64,000 bases of DNA from Laguncularia racemosa (taxonomy: Eukaryota; Streptophyta; Magnoliopsida; Myrtales; Combretaceae): positions 1 through 64,000 of the forward strand of contig JBBMOL010000185.1 in assembly GCA_037954665.1 (NCBI GenBank). The letters are read 5' to 3'. Of the stretch, positions 1 through 10,874 are shown piece after piece (within the stretch, counting starts at the first letter, position 1; each line of letters starts with the position of its first letter). Below the pieces are notes generated by a model. The model made no database searches. It saw only the letters and a program-made list of their open reading frames with translations, and had not been told where the DNA came from. The translations under genes were made by a program, and so were the position numbers.

Positions 1-1460
1 TTGTATCACTTTCTAAAATAAGGAAAAAAAAGAATTCCAAATCTCTTCAAAATTAAGGGTTTTAAATGGCATTCTGTTAATAGATAAGCAGAGCTACTAG
101 AATAGCATCTCCCCCTTAAGGTTTTGATAGATTTCATAGTGAACATAAGAGATCTTGCTACTTCTAACAAATGCTTATTTTTTTTCAGCAACCCCATTTT
201 GTGGCATTAGTGTAGAGACAACTGTTTGATGTATTATCCCATTAGATTCCAAATAAACTCCAAAGTTTTTATCCATGTATTTGGTGCCATTGTCAATTTC
301 AAGATTTTAGCATTGAATTGAGTATAGATCATCTTATGAAATGATTGAAAGCAAGAAAAAACTTCTTTTTTTGCTTTTAACAAATATACCTATGTCATTT
401 GAGTGCAACAATCAATAAAAAGTAACAATCCAATGACTACCCAACAAAGAAATTATTTGAGTAGGACCCTATACATTAGAATGGATAGTCATAAAATGAA
501 TGGTACTTCTATTATTATGTGAAGTATAAGAGTTTCTAGTGTGCTTCGCATATTCACAAGCATCACAAAACAAAGATTCATACTGAGTTCTCGAAAATAA
601 ACTATAATATAACTTCTTTAAAACAAAAAATGATGGATGTCCTAAACGCCTATGCCAATGTATTATTTCTTGGTTTACATCCTTATTATCTCCAAAATAG
701 GCTTGTCCCGAGTCTCTAGGTCCATCAAGCATATATAAGCCATCATACAATCTATCGCTGCCGATCTTCTTCCGGTTTGAAGATCTTAAAAAACACAAAT
801 GATCAGGAAGAACACAATTTTACCAATTTAGAGATTTGGTAATGGTATTGACAGATAAAAGATTAACAGGAAACTCTAGTATATGGAGAATAGATGAAAG
901 TTTAACTGTAGGAGTATAAATAATAGAACCTATTCCTGAGACAGGAGTTAAGGAGCCATCAGCTATTTGACACTCTCCTTTTGACATAAAGAATAGTTTT
1001 GAAGATATTTTGAAGAGCTGTCATATGTCTAATTCGTACCAGAAGTCAATAATCCAAGAATTAAGATGAGCAGTAAAGGCAGTACCTGATTGCACATAAT
1101 TGGATGTAGCATTGGTGGGAGACTCAAGTTTGGTTAGAAGGTGACGAAGAAGCTGAATTTCATCAGAAAATAGAGTTTCTCTAGAGCTTGTCTCCTTGGA
1201 TGCTTCCATAGATTCCACCATATTTGCTTGAGCCCTTGATGAACTGACTTGTTTTCCCACCCACCTCTAGTTGGTGACCATGTAGCTTCCTGCAAGTCTC
1301 CTTTGTATGCCTTGGCTTTCCACAATAGTCAAATGCAAGTGCTCTTTATTAGAAGTGTTGCCTTTGACTGTTCATGAGAAACAGTTACTTAGACTTATTA
1401 ACCGGTGCTGTATAAAGCATGACACCACATCAGCTTTCTTCTTATTGAACATGAGAGTAT
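1..1460 (-). pseudogene. Copia A gag C-terminus, protease edge, GAG-pre-integrase and integrase
   Basis: On the minus strand, 1,270-1,325 encodes a gag zinc knuckle of the form DYCGKPRHTKETCRKLHG, with the first Cys lost. It is followed by a protease-edge sequence ending SWIID near 1,040. The open stretch 469-798 encodes a GAG-pre-integrase domain with the expected HHCC pattern (WHRRLGHPS, then CDACEYAKH). Downstream, plus positions about 181-300 encode an integrase core segment with the second catalytic Asp in DNGTKY and the typical QNGVAE continuation. Several stops and frameshifts break the frame. It is the middle of a copia polyprotein, not a host gene. Confidence 0.85.
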
Positions 1461-1461
1461 G

Positions 1462-2325
1462 TGATGGGAATCAAACCTCCGGATCCAGCAGTGGGGAAAT
1501 CAAATTGAACCAAATGAGCCCAGACATCCACATGTTATTTTATTTATCTAATAAAATATTGTTTTTTGCATTGAAGCAGATAAATTTATCGGTTTTACAA
1601 GACAACAGGTAAAATTCACTAAAGATCAATTGTGGATCACTTATGGACTTATGTCAATAATAAAGAACCGGTCCACAATTGTTCCATGGAAGTGAAGAAG
1701 CCGACCACTTATGATGGGTTTACTTGTAATTTTCTTTGGTGCTAAAACCGGTCACTTGTTGTTTTTCACTTGTTATTTTTCTTTGTTAAATTTGCCTATT
1801 AGAGCAAGATAGAGCAAGTATAAATACTTAAAAATAAGGTTAGAAGAGAGCTTTGGACACATACATATTCGTTTGCCTTTTTCGTGTAAGGTGTGACTCT
1901 TCACAAAATACTTTAATCAATTCAAGTTTTGGATTGTGGCGAGTAGATTTGGATTTGTTGTGAGTAATATTAACAAATTACATGTTGATCCTAATTCCAA
2001 CTAGTGCGTAATATCTGGTAAGGAATTAGTTATTCTTATTTTGTTCTTGTCTCATGCAATTAAGGTCCTTTTTTCAATCTAGGTGCTCATGCCATTTAGT
2101 TGGACATTGGAATCAATTGTGCTTGTTTCTTTAATTAGTATTGAAATTCCAATTGAGCACATCATAATTTGGTAGCAAAGCAAATTGATTCGTGCAATTA
2201 AGGTTCACGTGGCAATTGGAATCATGCCATTTTGTGAACTTTGTTTAGTTGATTCTTCAATTGGCGTTTGTATAATTGTGATTGGATCCTTGGAACATTA
2301 TAATTTTTTGTATCAAAGCACATCA
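1462..2325 (+). mobile_element. Solo LTR S1 (TG...CA, 864 bp) in copia A gag
   Basis: The insertion begins TGATGGGAATC and ends AAAGCACATCA, giving short terminal inverted ends TGATG/CATCA. It is flanked by GTATG (1,457-1,461) and GTATA (2,326-2,330), an almost perfect 5-bp target duplication. Removing it joins the two halves of the copia gag coding sequence. A TATA box (TATAAATA, 1,819-1,826) lies about 360 bp in. A block at 1,931-1,970 (GGATTGTGGCGAG, then GTGAGTAATAT) recurs in solo LTR S2 (18,184-19,212), whose end is also GCACATCA. No internal region is present, so this is a solo LTR left by LTR-LTR recombination. Confidence 0.75.
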
Positions 2326-2329
2326 GTAT

Positions 2330-2965
2330 ACATCCTCAAGAGAAGGAAAATGAATTTTACCAAGAACTTAAACCCTTATCTAATCATACTCCGGGTTCAA
2401 ATCGGACAAAAAATCATACTCTCTCTTTTTCAACCAAATTTTGAAATAGAATAGCATCTTCCGTACAATGTGCTTGGAGATCGTGATTATAGTCTATCTC
2501 TTGCATAACCCACTTAATTCAGAGATTGTTGACCCACCATGTTTTGTACATGGATTTTATTCTAGATTCAAAAATTTGGACATCATTTCCTTTGCGAGAA
2601 TAGGTGGATTTAGTTGAGTTCCAAATTTTTTTAGCAGTGTCAAGTAATAAATACTGTTTGGAAATTCGGAGATGCATAGTATTCAAAAATCATGTCATAA
2701 CAAGTGGGTTTTCAGAATCCCATGGAGTATAGGTAGCATTAAAAACTTAGGGGGTTTTGTTTCTCCAGTAATATATCCTAGCAACCTCCTGGATTTAATA
2801 ATATAGCAAACAAGCACATGACCAAGCAAGATATGTACTGGCGCCATCAAGTTTCACGACACTGATTTGTGAGATAGACCAATTATCTACTGCCTTAGTA
2901 TCCTCCATAGACACAAGTGTAATATAGCTGGTCAAACGATGGAGAACAAGTTGTAAAAAAAATCT
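2330..2965 (-). pseudogene. Copia A gag, N-terminal part
   Basis: The minus strand encodes a degenerate copia gag (UBN2 / retrotransposon-gag type). The recognisable segments in order are KLDGASTYLAWSCACL, YTPWDSENPLVM, ISKQYLLLDTAKKIWNS and a C-terminal FPSLEDVY-like end at about 2,330, where the solo LTR enters. The same segments are seen in gag of elements B (14,754-15,530) and C (25,376-26,160). Stops and frameshifts are present. The start codon region lies near 2,960, with an untranslated leader between there and the primer-binding site. Confidence 0.75.
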
Positions 2966-3308
2966 GACCTCTAATCAGACAATCGTGGTAGGAGAATAGA
3001 GGTCAGAAGATAGTGCGCAAGGTTCTAAGCATGAAACGAAGCCAAGGATGGTCGGCGAGGGACTCACGTGCCTCTACGCACCAATGAATGAAGAACGCCC
3101 AGAAATCTATGATTGGCGCCTGAGCTCACGCGCAACTTCAGTTGGTGGTCGGACTTTTAGGGACGACTAGTCGAAGGGTGGATGTCCTTGGAAAGTGGTG
3201 GTGATGAAAAAAACCGGGGAGTAAACTCGACCTCTTTGGGAACAGTAAAAAATAAGAAATAAGACCCTAACGCTACAACAGGAATAAAATCACCTCAAAG
3301 GCAGTAAA

Positions 3309-3322
3309 GAGCTCTGATAATA
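3309..3322 (-). other. Primer-binding site of copia A (degenerate tRNA-Met type)
   Basis: On the minus strand the bases just after the LTR end read TATTATCAGAGCTC. This matches the plant initiator-tRNA(Met) site TGGTATCAGAGC with two changes at the start. Confidence 0.65.
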
Positions 3323-3505
3323 TGTGAGTTTTCACAAAATAAAATTCTTATTTCCCTTGAATGAATTTTTTACATCTCATGTAAAAGGAATATTTATACA
3401 GAAATTAAAAGTCTAATTTAGGAAAGTTAAAATGTTAATTTAGGAAAGCATATTAATTACAAATCTTTTAATAAAATAGAAATAAAATCTAGCTAATTAA
3501 CAACA
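3323..3505 (-). repeat. 5' LTR of copia A (183 bp)
   Basis: On the minus strand this starts TGTTGTTAATTAGC (at 3,505) and ends AAAACTCACA (at 3,323), directly before the primer-binding site. It contains a TATA-like TATAAATATT near 3,395. Its length is similar to the LTRs of the related elements B (223 bp) and C (205 bp). The upper edge abuts the truncated 5' LTR of copia D. Confidence 0.65.
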
Positions 3506-3564
3506 ATATTAATAAATAAAGAGATTTTGCTTTCTCTTCTCTCTCTATTTTTTCTCTTTTAACC
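3506..3564 (+). repeat. Truncated 5' LTR of copia D
   Basis: These bases match the end of the 3' LTR (ATATTAATAAATAAA, then a CT-rich TTCTCTTCTCTCTATTTTTT stretch). Only the last ~60 of about 146 bp remain. Confidence 0.75.
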
Positions 3565-3577
3565 TGGTATCAGAGCC
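3565..3577 (+). other. Primer-binding site of copia D (tRNA-Met)
   Basis: TGGTATCAGAGCC follows directly on the LTR end and is a perfect plant initiator-tRNA(Met) complement. Confidence 0.9.
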
Positions 3578-4017
3578 ATGAGATGAAAAAACCCTAAAAT
3601 CATCTAAATCCTAAATGTAAACACTAATCCAAATTGCCCAAACAACCTTTTTTTTAGTAGAGTCAGTTTTTTGCATGTCTTTCGGTGTTAGATTTGAAAT
3701 TTGATAAATATCAACCATTTTCCTTTTTCTCCGGTGTCATATCCCCGAAATCTTGCTGCCGGAAGCTTCTTTACGCCCCACCAGTGTCGCCGCTTTCCAC
3801 TACGTTCTTGTATTTAAATTTCCATGTTTCTCTGTGTTCCACACTAGGTTTCTTTTTGAGTGTGGAGTAGCAACACCATCCTCTTTTGCCTTTGTTCGCT
3901 TTTGTCTGCCGCCAACCATCACCATTTGCCCTCGACCTCACTGACCACTGCTAGCAAATTTTTGTGTGTTTGTTCTTTCACCTTTTTTTATTTTTTTTGA
4001 GTATCCTTTAATCCAAT

Positions 4018-7000
4018 ATGGCTCACGATAATTCCTATCGAAAAACTAGTCCTTTTTCAAGCTTATTATCTCCATCTCTTGCCATTTGTAGCCGAGAAAC
4101 TGACGGGCAAATCAAATTTTTTATCTTGGTTTTTACAGCAAGTGGAGTTATGGCGTAAAAGGTCAAGGTCTGTAGGACCACTTGACCCCTAAAGTAGAAG
4201 ATGTGTAGAAAGAAATAGAGATATTGGATAAGAGTTTATGTTTTACTATTGAGTTTTTTTGCAGCAATCCTTGATTCCTCCTTCATCCAATTTACAATCA
4301 TTATTGGCACATATTATGATTATGGATTTAAGCAAAAAACTCTTTATATTAAGATATACAGTGTCTGTATTCAGTAATTTCTAATCTTTTTAAACTTGAG
4401 ACAGCCGGGTATGTCTATTAATGATTTTCTTGGGAGATGGGCATTTATTAAGGCAAAGTATAATTCTTTCCTTCCTTGGTTAGTTCTCAAGGATGATTTA
4501 GCTCAGAGAGAAAAATTCTTTATGGTTGTATTCTTGCTACTTTTTCCCCCTGATTTTGCTTTTAAATTCGTGATTAGATACTAGCTAGTCCTATTGTACC
4601 TTTATGGATGAAGTTTTTCCCGCCTTCTTCGTGTCTCATTCATCCCTAATACACCTTTACATGGTTTTCCTCACGTGGACATTCAACTTTAGCTTCTCAT
4701 GTGCCTCCCAAAGCACGAATAAATGCAAGAGAAGCACAAGGTGAAGATCATAGAGGTAATAGGGGGATTGTCCTAGATGTACCTATTATCATTGGTGAGG
4801 ACATACTAAAGACAAATGTCACAAGTTACATGGACGTCCTCCACATGCTAATATTATTCAGAATACTAGCTGATCTAGAAAAATATCTTCAGCATGAATC
4901 TTCAAAGCAATCTCATCTCCATGACTTCATTTGCTCATACTGGTAACTTGTTTGCGTGTCTCAGCCTGTGTGGTGGTTGATTCTGGTGTTTCTGAACATA
5001 TTTCTGTAATCCCCAATTGTTTTCTCATTTTTTTAATCTAGTAATTTGTAGCAAATATTCACATACAGTTGCCAAAGCGGTGGGTAGTGCTCAACCCTTA
5101 TCATTTCTACCATCGGAACATATTCTTATATTCCTCATTGTCTTTTTAATCTTGTCTCTGTTAGTAAAATACTCATGCACTAAACTGTTCTATTGAATTT
5201 GACCTTCAATCTATTATTTTCCAAGACCTCAGTATGGGATAGATGATTGGCATAGGATGTGAGTTGCAAGGGCTTTATTATAGTCACTAGTTCTTTCTAT
5301 TAAATGTTTTGTACATCTGTCTAGCTCTTCTCCACAATTTGGCTGGGTTATCTCAGTTTTGCCAATTTCAGAAGATGGTTCTTTACTTTTCGCATTTATC
5401 CACTTTAGAGTATGAGTTGTGTCAACATAGAAAACAATCTAGAACTTCGTTTCTCAAGAGAGTCAATAATCAAGCTGCATCTCTTTTTTTTGTAGTTCAT
5501 TAAGATATTTGAGGCCATGTCTTGTCATATCTATTTTAGGTTTTCAATATTTTGTAACTTTATTGATGATTACTCTCGATGCACTTGGTTATATTTAATG
5601 AAAAGTTGTTCTGAACTATTTTCTATTTTTGAGTTTTTGTGCTAAAATCAAAACTCAGTTTAATACATCTGTACAAATTTTATATAGTGATAATGCTCCT
5701 AAGTATTTCTTTACTCAATTTATGTCATCTCATGGAATTTTACATCAATCCTCTTGTGCTTACACGTTTCAACAAAACAGTGTTGTTAAATGTAAAAATT
5801 GACATCAAATTGAGACTGTTGCATGCTTCTTTTGCATCACTATGTTCTTACTTGTTTTTAGGCTAATGTTGTGTTTACTACATGTTATCTTATAACAAAA
5901 TGCCTTCCTTTGTCCTTCAGCACAAAATTCCTTACACTATCTTATTCCCTAATCAATCATTGTACACTTATTTACGTGTTTTTTGGTTGTACATGCTTTG
6001 TTTATAAGATGTCTCCTGGTCAGGATAAACTCTCAACTTGATCTATTAAGTGTTTTTTTTTTGTTGCTCTAAACTTAAAAAAGGTTACAAGTGCTATTCT
6101 CCCATTACTCCTCATAATTATTTGTCTCTTTATGTCACTTTCTTTGAATCTTCTCCCTATGATTCCCCATCTTCATCTGAGAGTCCTATGTTTGAGGTTT
6201 TACTATTCCATCTCAATTAGCTCTTCCCGAGTCTGTCCCTCTTGCTTCCAAACTCTGTTTCTTCCCCTCCACTATTGCAGGTATACCATCAACGCTCTTG
6301 AAACTACCCTACTTAGATTCACTACCTCCTTCAGATGCTCCTACTGACTCACCTTCTGCTCCAACGCCTCCATCAATTGAGGACCTCTCTGAAGTAGACC
6401 TTCCAATCGCCCTTCAAAAAGTAATCGTTCCACCTGTAATCCCCAACCTTATATATAATTTTTTTAGTTATCATAGTTGTCCCATCCTATTGCACCGTTA
6501 TTTCATCTTTATCTTCCGTTTTTGTTCCTAAAAATGTGAATAAGGTACTTTTAGATCCAAGGTGGACACAAGTAATGATGACTGCCTTATATGCTAATGG
6601 TACTTAGGACTTGGTCCTTTTTACTCCTAGAAAATCTCTAGTTAGGTATCGAAAGGTTTATGCTATAAAAGTTGGTCTTGAGAATCATTGTGATCAGCTT
6701 AAAGTTTGATTGGTTGCCAAGGGTTACACTCAGGTGTACAGTTTAGACTATCTTGATACTTTTCTTTTGTTGCTAAGATGTTATTTGTTCACTTGTTTCT
6801 ATCTATTGCAACTATGAAACACTGTGCCTTTATACTAGATTGGGCATAAAAAATGCCTCTCTTCATGATGAACTCCAGGAGGATATTTATATAGAGCAAC
6901 GCGCCCAGCTTTGTTGCTTAGGAGGAATCTAATTAGTGTGTAAACTCCGTTGCTCACTTTATGGGTTGAAAATCTTCATGTGCTTGGTTTGGCTGGTTTA

Positions 7001-7980
7001 GTAAGATGGTTATGGAGTTTAGTATGACTTGTAGTTCATTAATTATTCAGTGTTTTTGTCATAACTGGTAACAATTAGGATGGTATTACTAACTTGAAAG
7101 TACATCTTTTCAAGTATTTTCAAACCAAAGACCTTGGCTTGTTAAGGTACTTCCTAGGTATTGAAGTGGCTCAATCCAGTTCTAGTATAATTCTTTCCCC
7201 AAGCAAATATGCTTAGATCTTCTGGAAGAAACTAAGATGCTCAATTGTAAGACTGTAGATTTTCTAATGGATCCTAATGTGAAATTGTTACTAGGACAGA
7301 AGGAGCTATTGTTAGACCCTGATAGATACTATCAGTTGGTTGGCAGACTTGTTATCTTACTATTACTTGACCTGATATATCCTTTGCGGATGGTGTTGTT
7401 AACCAGTTTCACCAATCACCCTGTAATAGTCATTGGAACGCAGCTGTCAGGATTCTTAGATATATTAAAATGCTCCAGATGGAGACCTACTATATGAAGA
7501 TTAGGGTCATTCCCAAGTATTGGATATTGTGATCTAATTGGGTAGGTTATCCATTTATAGATGATATACTTCGGGTTATTGTGTGTTGATTAGAAGTAAT
7601 CTAATATCATGAAAAAGTTTGAAGTAAGATATTGTGGCTAGATCAAATGCAGTACACTGCCATGGCTTAGCAACCAATGAGCTTATTTAGTTGAAACAGT
7701 TACTTAAAGAGTTAAAATTTTGTGAAATATCACAAATGAAACTATTTATGATAACTAAACTGCATTACATATATCATCTAATCCAGTCTTTCATGAGAAA
7801 ACTAAACATATAGAGATTGACTATTACTTCATTCGAGAAAAGATCATCTCTGGCTTATTATCACTAACCATTGTCAACTCAAATGATCAATTGGCTGATA
7901 TTTTGACTAAATCTCCCAAGGAATTTCGTATTGGGTATATTTGTAACAAGCTTGGTGCATATGATTTATATGCTCTAGCT
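4018..7980 (+). pseudogene. Copia D gag-pol polyprotein pseudogene
   Basis: The probable gag start is the ATG at 4,018. Recognisable parts in order: a gag segment with DLAQREKFFMVVFLL (4,396-4,560); a zinc knuckle at about 4,770-4,845 (CPRC, then GHTKDKCHKLHGRPPHAN); a protease motif DSGVSEHIS near 4,980; GAG-pre-integrase with LGHPS-like sequence near 5,330; integrase with FIDDYSRCTWLYLMK (about 5,555) and YSDNAPKYF (about 5,685), then SHGILHQSSCAYT; reverse transcriptase from about 6,560 (VAKGYTQ); the KDLGLLRYFLGIEVAQSS block (about 7,130); and RNase H remnants to about 7,980. The YVDD region near 7,040-7,070 is scrambled. Many stops and frameshifts make this non-functional. Confidence 0.85.
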
Positions 7981-7989
7981 GAGGGGGAG
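7981..7989 (+). other. Polypurine tract of copia D
   Basis: GAGGGGGAG lies directly before the 3' LTR, where plus-strand DNA synthesis of an LTR element is primed. Confidence 0.8.
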
Positions 7990-8135
7990 TGTTAAGTGGT
8001 ATATGTACATTTGTCCCTCATAGTTTAGTCTATAAAACACCATTTTTTCGTATACGTATATATATTTGTACAATATAATATTAATAAATAAATGAAGATT
8101 TTGGTTTCTCTTCTCTCTATTTTTTCTTCTCAACA
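7990..8135 (+). repeat. 3' LTR of copia D (146 bp)
   Basis: Starts TGTTAAGTGG and ends TCTCAACA. It contains TATAAAAC near 8,031. Its last 60 bp match the 5' LTR remnant at 3,506-3,564 with small changes. Confidence 0.85.
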
Positions 8136-8212
8136 GTTACAATGAGGAAAATATGTTGGATGTGGAACAAAAACAATATATAAGCATGAGATGATAAATA
8201 GAAATGACTTAC

Positions 8213-8274
8213 AGCAAATGTCAATGTAAAAAGTATATCCAACAAAAGATGCCATGGTTCAACAGATAATTCCC
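8213..8274 (-). CDS. ABCB28-like exon d (62 bp)
   Basis: The acceptor is TATTGGCAG and the donor GTAAGTC. It begins GELSV in phase with exon c. TMASFVGYT and LTFA are then readable only after one base is lost (GTTGAACC) and one gained (TTTTTACA). The next exon, toward the ATP-binding domain, is not found; copia D starts 78 bp further on. Confidence 0.65.
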
Positions 8275-9321
8275 CTGCCAATAATTCAAAATTTACTCAT
8301 GGTTAACCTTGGTAAAAGTGCAGGTCTTTCCTCCATAAATTATGTGTAAAACGCAGTTGTTAGTGTAATAAACTAATAGACAGCCTGTAGCTACTTTCCG
8401 TGTCCAGTTCATGTTATATATACATGCAACTCTGATTATAACAGATGTGGTAGAATTGAATTATACACACACTAACTTTTGAGCTGTTTAGTCCACTAGG
8501 TGGAAGAGGAGCTGGATCTCCTATGAGGCTGCACTAGTTGACTAGTAAGTTAGGTTCTTCAGTGATATAGCTCACTTTCTAATTTCTCTATGTCATAGAT
8601 TAGGGTAATCTCATTCATGTTCTCTCTCTCAACATAAAATGCAGATTTAAGATAAGCTATTTTGGACCTCTAAGTCTCTATATATGGTGTCGCTTTCTGT
8701 TTAAAATTTGGCTTTGGTAGAGCTTAGTTTTCACAACAAATTTATAGATGCAATGCAATTTCTTTATATCTCCAAAAAACTTGTTTGTGGAAGGCTAACC
8801 AATTGTTCAAAATGTTCAGGATCTGCTCTGGTTCTTCTCTGGCTCTATCTTATCTTTTTATTATCTGAACAATATTGATGTCTCTTCAAGCAAGTTGCAA
8901 AGAAAATAATCTTATTTGGATAATCTTTATCTCATTGAAAGTAGCATACAGAATATTATGAGGCATATCTGTGAATGTCTTGATTCTATCTGTCTCATTT
9001 GGTAAACAGATGGAACAAATAAATTGAGATAAGACAAACAAGTATATGTAGACAATCTAAAATTGGTAGGTAGCCATTTTTCACATCTCATAAAAAATGA
9101 ATTACCAATAGTATTATTAAGACTGATAGATATTCTTGAAGCAAGTACTATAAGACCCAACATACTCATATTGATGAAACAATATTGAATTTACTCCAAC
9201 ACCCATGGTAACACCAACTTCTTTTTTATTATTTTTTCTTTGGGATTGGGTGGAGGAGGATTTTGGGTGGAGGGAGGGGGTGTTGATTTAGGTAACAGAA
9301 CAAGTAAGTGAGAGTTCTCAC

Positions 9322-9449
9322 CGCCTTCACTTTGTTTCCTCCAAGGCAATATATGTCAGCAAAGAAACATAGACAGCTACTCTAGTCAGAGACTCATTGA
9401 CAGATTTGAATGTTCCAAGCTTTATACCGCTATTCTGATATGCCAAAAC
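9322..9449 (-). CDS. ABCB28-like exon c (128 bp)
   Basis: The acceptor is CCCTCTGCAG and the donor GTGAGAAC. It encodes VLAYQNSGIKLGTFKSVNES, then LTRVAVYVSLL. A one-base loss near 9,350 shifts the rest (LGGNKVKA in the other frame) and creates a stop. Confidence 0.7.
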
Positions 9450-9540
9450 CTGCAGAGGGCTTTAGCAACAACATTATAGAACTGCACAGAAAGCAAGATA
9501 ACACCATTCTAACAGGAGTAGAGGTTTCAAGTCCTCTTAC

Positions 9541-9590
9541 CTGGCTCCCAATGTCAACATTTGACGCTTCTCACCGCCAAAGGATCTAAC
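9541..9590 (-). CDS. ABCB28-like exon b (50 bp)
   Basis: The acceptor is TTGTTATAG and the donor GTAAGAGG. It encodes VRSFGGEKRQMLT, followed by a frame that no longer fits the next exon. A one-base loss in a T/G run (ACATTGGGAGCCAG) would explain the mismatch. Confidence 0.7.
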
Positions 9591-9731
9591 CTATAACAAG
9601 AATATTAAATCAACCACTAAAAACAACAGCTTGAAGAAAGTACACAATGATAGTTAACTAATTGTGATCATCAATCAACTCTACATTTCCACAGGAGAAA
9701 TAATGAATACAGCATAGGATATTGAACTCAC

Positions 9732-9820
9732 TGTGCGAATAGCAGAAAATGTTTCTGTCAAGCAATCAGATATAGATGCTTGAGCCATGCCATGAGCTTT
9801 AAAAACAGGTACAGTGATCT
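9732..9820 (-). CDS. ABCB28-like exon a (89 bp)
   Basis: The acceptor is TATATAAG before 9,820 and the donor is GTGAGT after 9,732. In frame it reads ITVPVFKAHGMAQASISDC, then LTETFSAIRT, with no stop. This is the intracellular-loop region preceding the VRSF motif. It is the only one of the four exons in which I see no indel. Confidence 0.7.
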
Positions 9821-10235
9821 CTTATATACAGCTGGATATGATTAGCAAGCATCATTATGAAGCACTATAGAAGAGGAAGATACAAAACCAATTCCAGAAG
9901 AAACTCATATTGAATGAAGCCAATAGCAGAAGAACAAAATTGAAAATAAATAAAAATCAATGGCAGAAGCGCCTTTCTCCTTCCTTTCCCTTTTTCTTTT
10001 CTTTTATCTATTTGAGTACCATTAGCACCAGAATCTTATGAATTCATAGAAATGATTATTCAATATTTTGCATCATAAAGCTAAACAAGAAGCAGAAGAC
10101 ATCCAAATTGCAACAATTGCTTATAGATAATTTGGGCAATACTATATCAATAACCAAACAATTGTCAAGATTAGCTCTATCACCATCAATCTAAGAGATT
10201 AAATTATGTAGATATGGCCAGGGCTTCTATATATA
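9821..10235. other. Intron-like sequence without coding signal
   Basis: AT-rich unique-looking sequence lies between ABCB28-like exon a and the poly(A) end of LINE 1. I see no exon, RNA gene or repeat in it. It is probably part of the intron upstream of exon a. Confidence 0.5.
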
Positions 10236-10858
10236 TTTTTTTTGGATAATTGAAAATTTATTGATCCAAAAGGTGTACAACTGTCAAAAGACGGATGATT
10301 TACAACAGGAAAATCATAATGTAAGTACCAAATTTTAAAGATTGCCCAATATTACAAGAATTTGGCATAGCTCTAATTTGGTTACTATAAAACCCCACTT
10401 AGAGAAGCCTACCCCTAGCTTAACTTTGTTTCACACTCTCCATATGTAGTAGGAGATTGAGGAGTTTGCAGTTGCTATTAACAAATCTATATTACCTTGC
10501 TAGTTTCAAAAGGGAAGTTAGGCAATGGAGTTGATCGCAAAGCAAACCCAAATGCAAGTTGTATGGGGACATGCGAAGAATAGATGGGGGATCCTTCACA
10601 CCTTTTTGAGATAGGAAGAAGTTGCAGACGGTGCGATTCCCCAAATTACCAAAGTTTGTCTAATGTAGATAATTTGTCGAGCCAAACTAGCCACAATATG
10701 AAGGAGTTCCTAGGCAAAGAAAATTTGTTCCAAACCCACTTTATGCTAGGGTATTGTAGTACTCTTGGGATTAGAAAGTTATGCACTTTTGATTGTGTAT
10801 TCACCTAAGTTCGAGTAGATCCAACAAAGCCGGTTCAATAGCGAGGCATTAGATTTGA
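10236..10858 (-). pseudogene. LINE 1, 3' part (zinc-finger RVT domain and poly(A) end)
   Basis: The minus strand encodes the C-terminal zf-RVT domain of a plant L1-type LINE: PSIKWVWNKFSLPRNSFILW, then LVWLDKLSTLDKL and a broken cysteine region (about 10,560-10,760). The 3' end is marked by the T run at 10,235-10,243, which is poly(A) on the minus strand. The reading continues from 20,272 once the Harbinger element (10,859-20,271) is removed. Stops and frameshifts show it is inactive. Confidence 0.75.
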
Positions 10859-10874
10859 GGTAGCGTTTGGTTGG
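10859..10874 (+). repeat. Left terminal inverted repeat of Harbinger
   Basis: GGTAGCGTTTGGTTGG follows the TGA target duplication. It pairs with 20,256-20,271 on the other strand with few mismatches. Confidence 0.75.

Larger units (their letters stand above)
1..3505 (-). mobile_element. Ty1/copia element A (minus strand, 3' part beyond window)
   Basis: Read on the minus strand from 3,505 downward, the order is LTR, tRNA(Met)-type primer-binding site, gag, zinc knuckle, protease edge, GAG-pre-integrase and integrase, which is the Ty1/copia order. Reverse transcriptase, RNase H and the 3' LTR would lie left of position 1. A foreign solo LTR (1,462-2,325) interrupts gag. Stop codons and frameshifts occur throughout, so the element is dead. 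Its gag and zinc knuckle closely resemble those of elements B (13,995) and C (24,801), so all three belong to one family. Confidence 0.85.
3506..8135 (+). mobile_element. Ty1/copia element D, nearly full length, decayed
   Basis: The element has a 5' LTR remnant, a tRNA(Met) primer-binding site, gag, protease, integrase, reverse transcriptase, RNase H, a polypurine tract and a complete 146-bp 3' LTR, in Ty1/copia order. The 5' LTR is cut to its last ~60 bases, exactly where copia A's LTR starts. This suggests A inserted into D's LTR and carried the rest out of the window. The 3' side sits in the intron next to the ABCB28-like exon at 8,213. Confidence 0.85.
8213..9820 (-). pseudogene. ABCB28: ABCB28-like ABC transporter, four internal exons (transmembrane-domain part)
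   Basis: Four minus-strand blocks bounded by consensus splice sites encode consecutive pieces of the transmembrane domain of a plant half-size ABC transporter of the B family. The best match from memory is ABCB28, a chloroplast-type member. In order they read TVPVFKAHGMAQASISDC...TETFSAIRT (9,732-9,820), VRSFGGEKRQM (9,541-9,590), VLAYQNSGIKLGTFKSVNES (9,322-9,449) and GELS plus a shifted TMASFVGYTF (8,213-8,274). Three of the four exons carry one or two single-base indels, mostly in short homopolymers, so this is either a pseudogene or a real gene with sequence errors. The N-terminal exons and the ATP-binding domain are not in the window. The flanking introns are filled with transposable elements. 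Confidence 0.7.

Noticed and set aside
2168..2320. tRNA(Met)-like primer-binding sites (TTTGGTAGCAAAGCA, TTTGTATCAAAGCA)
   Set aside because: They lie inside solo LTR S1, before its CATCA end, and no internal region follows; the likeness is probably chance or part of the LTR.
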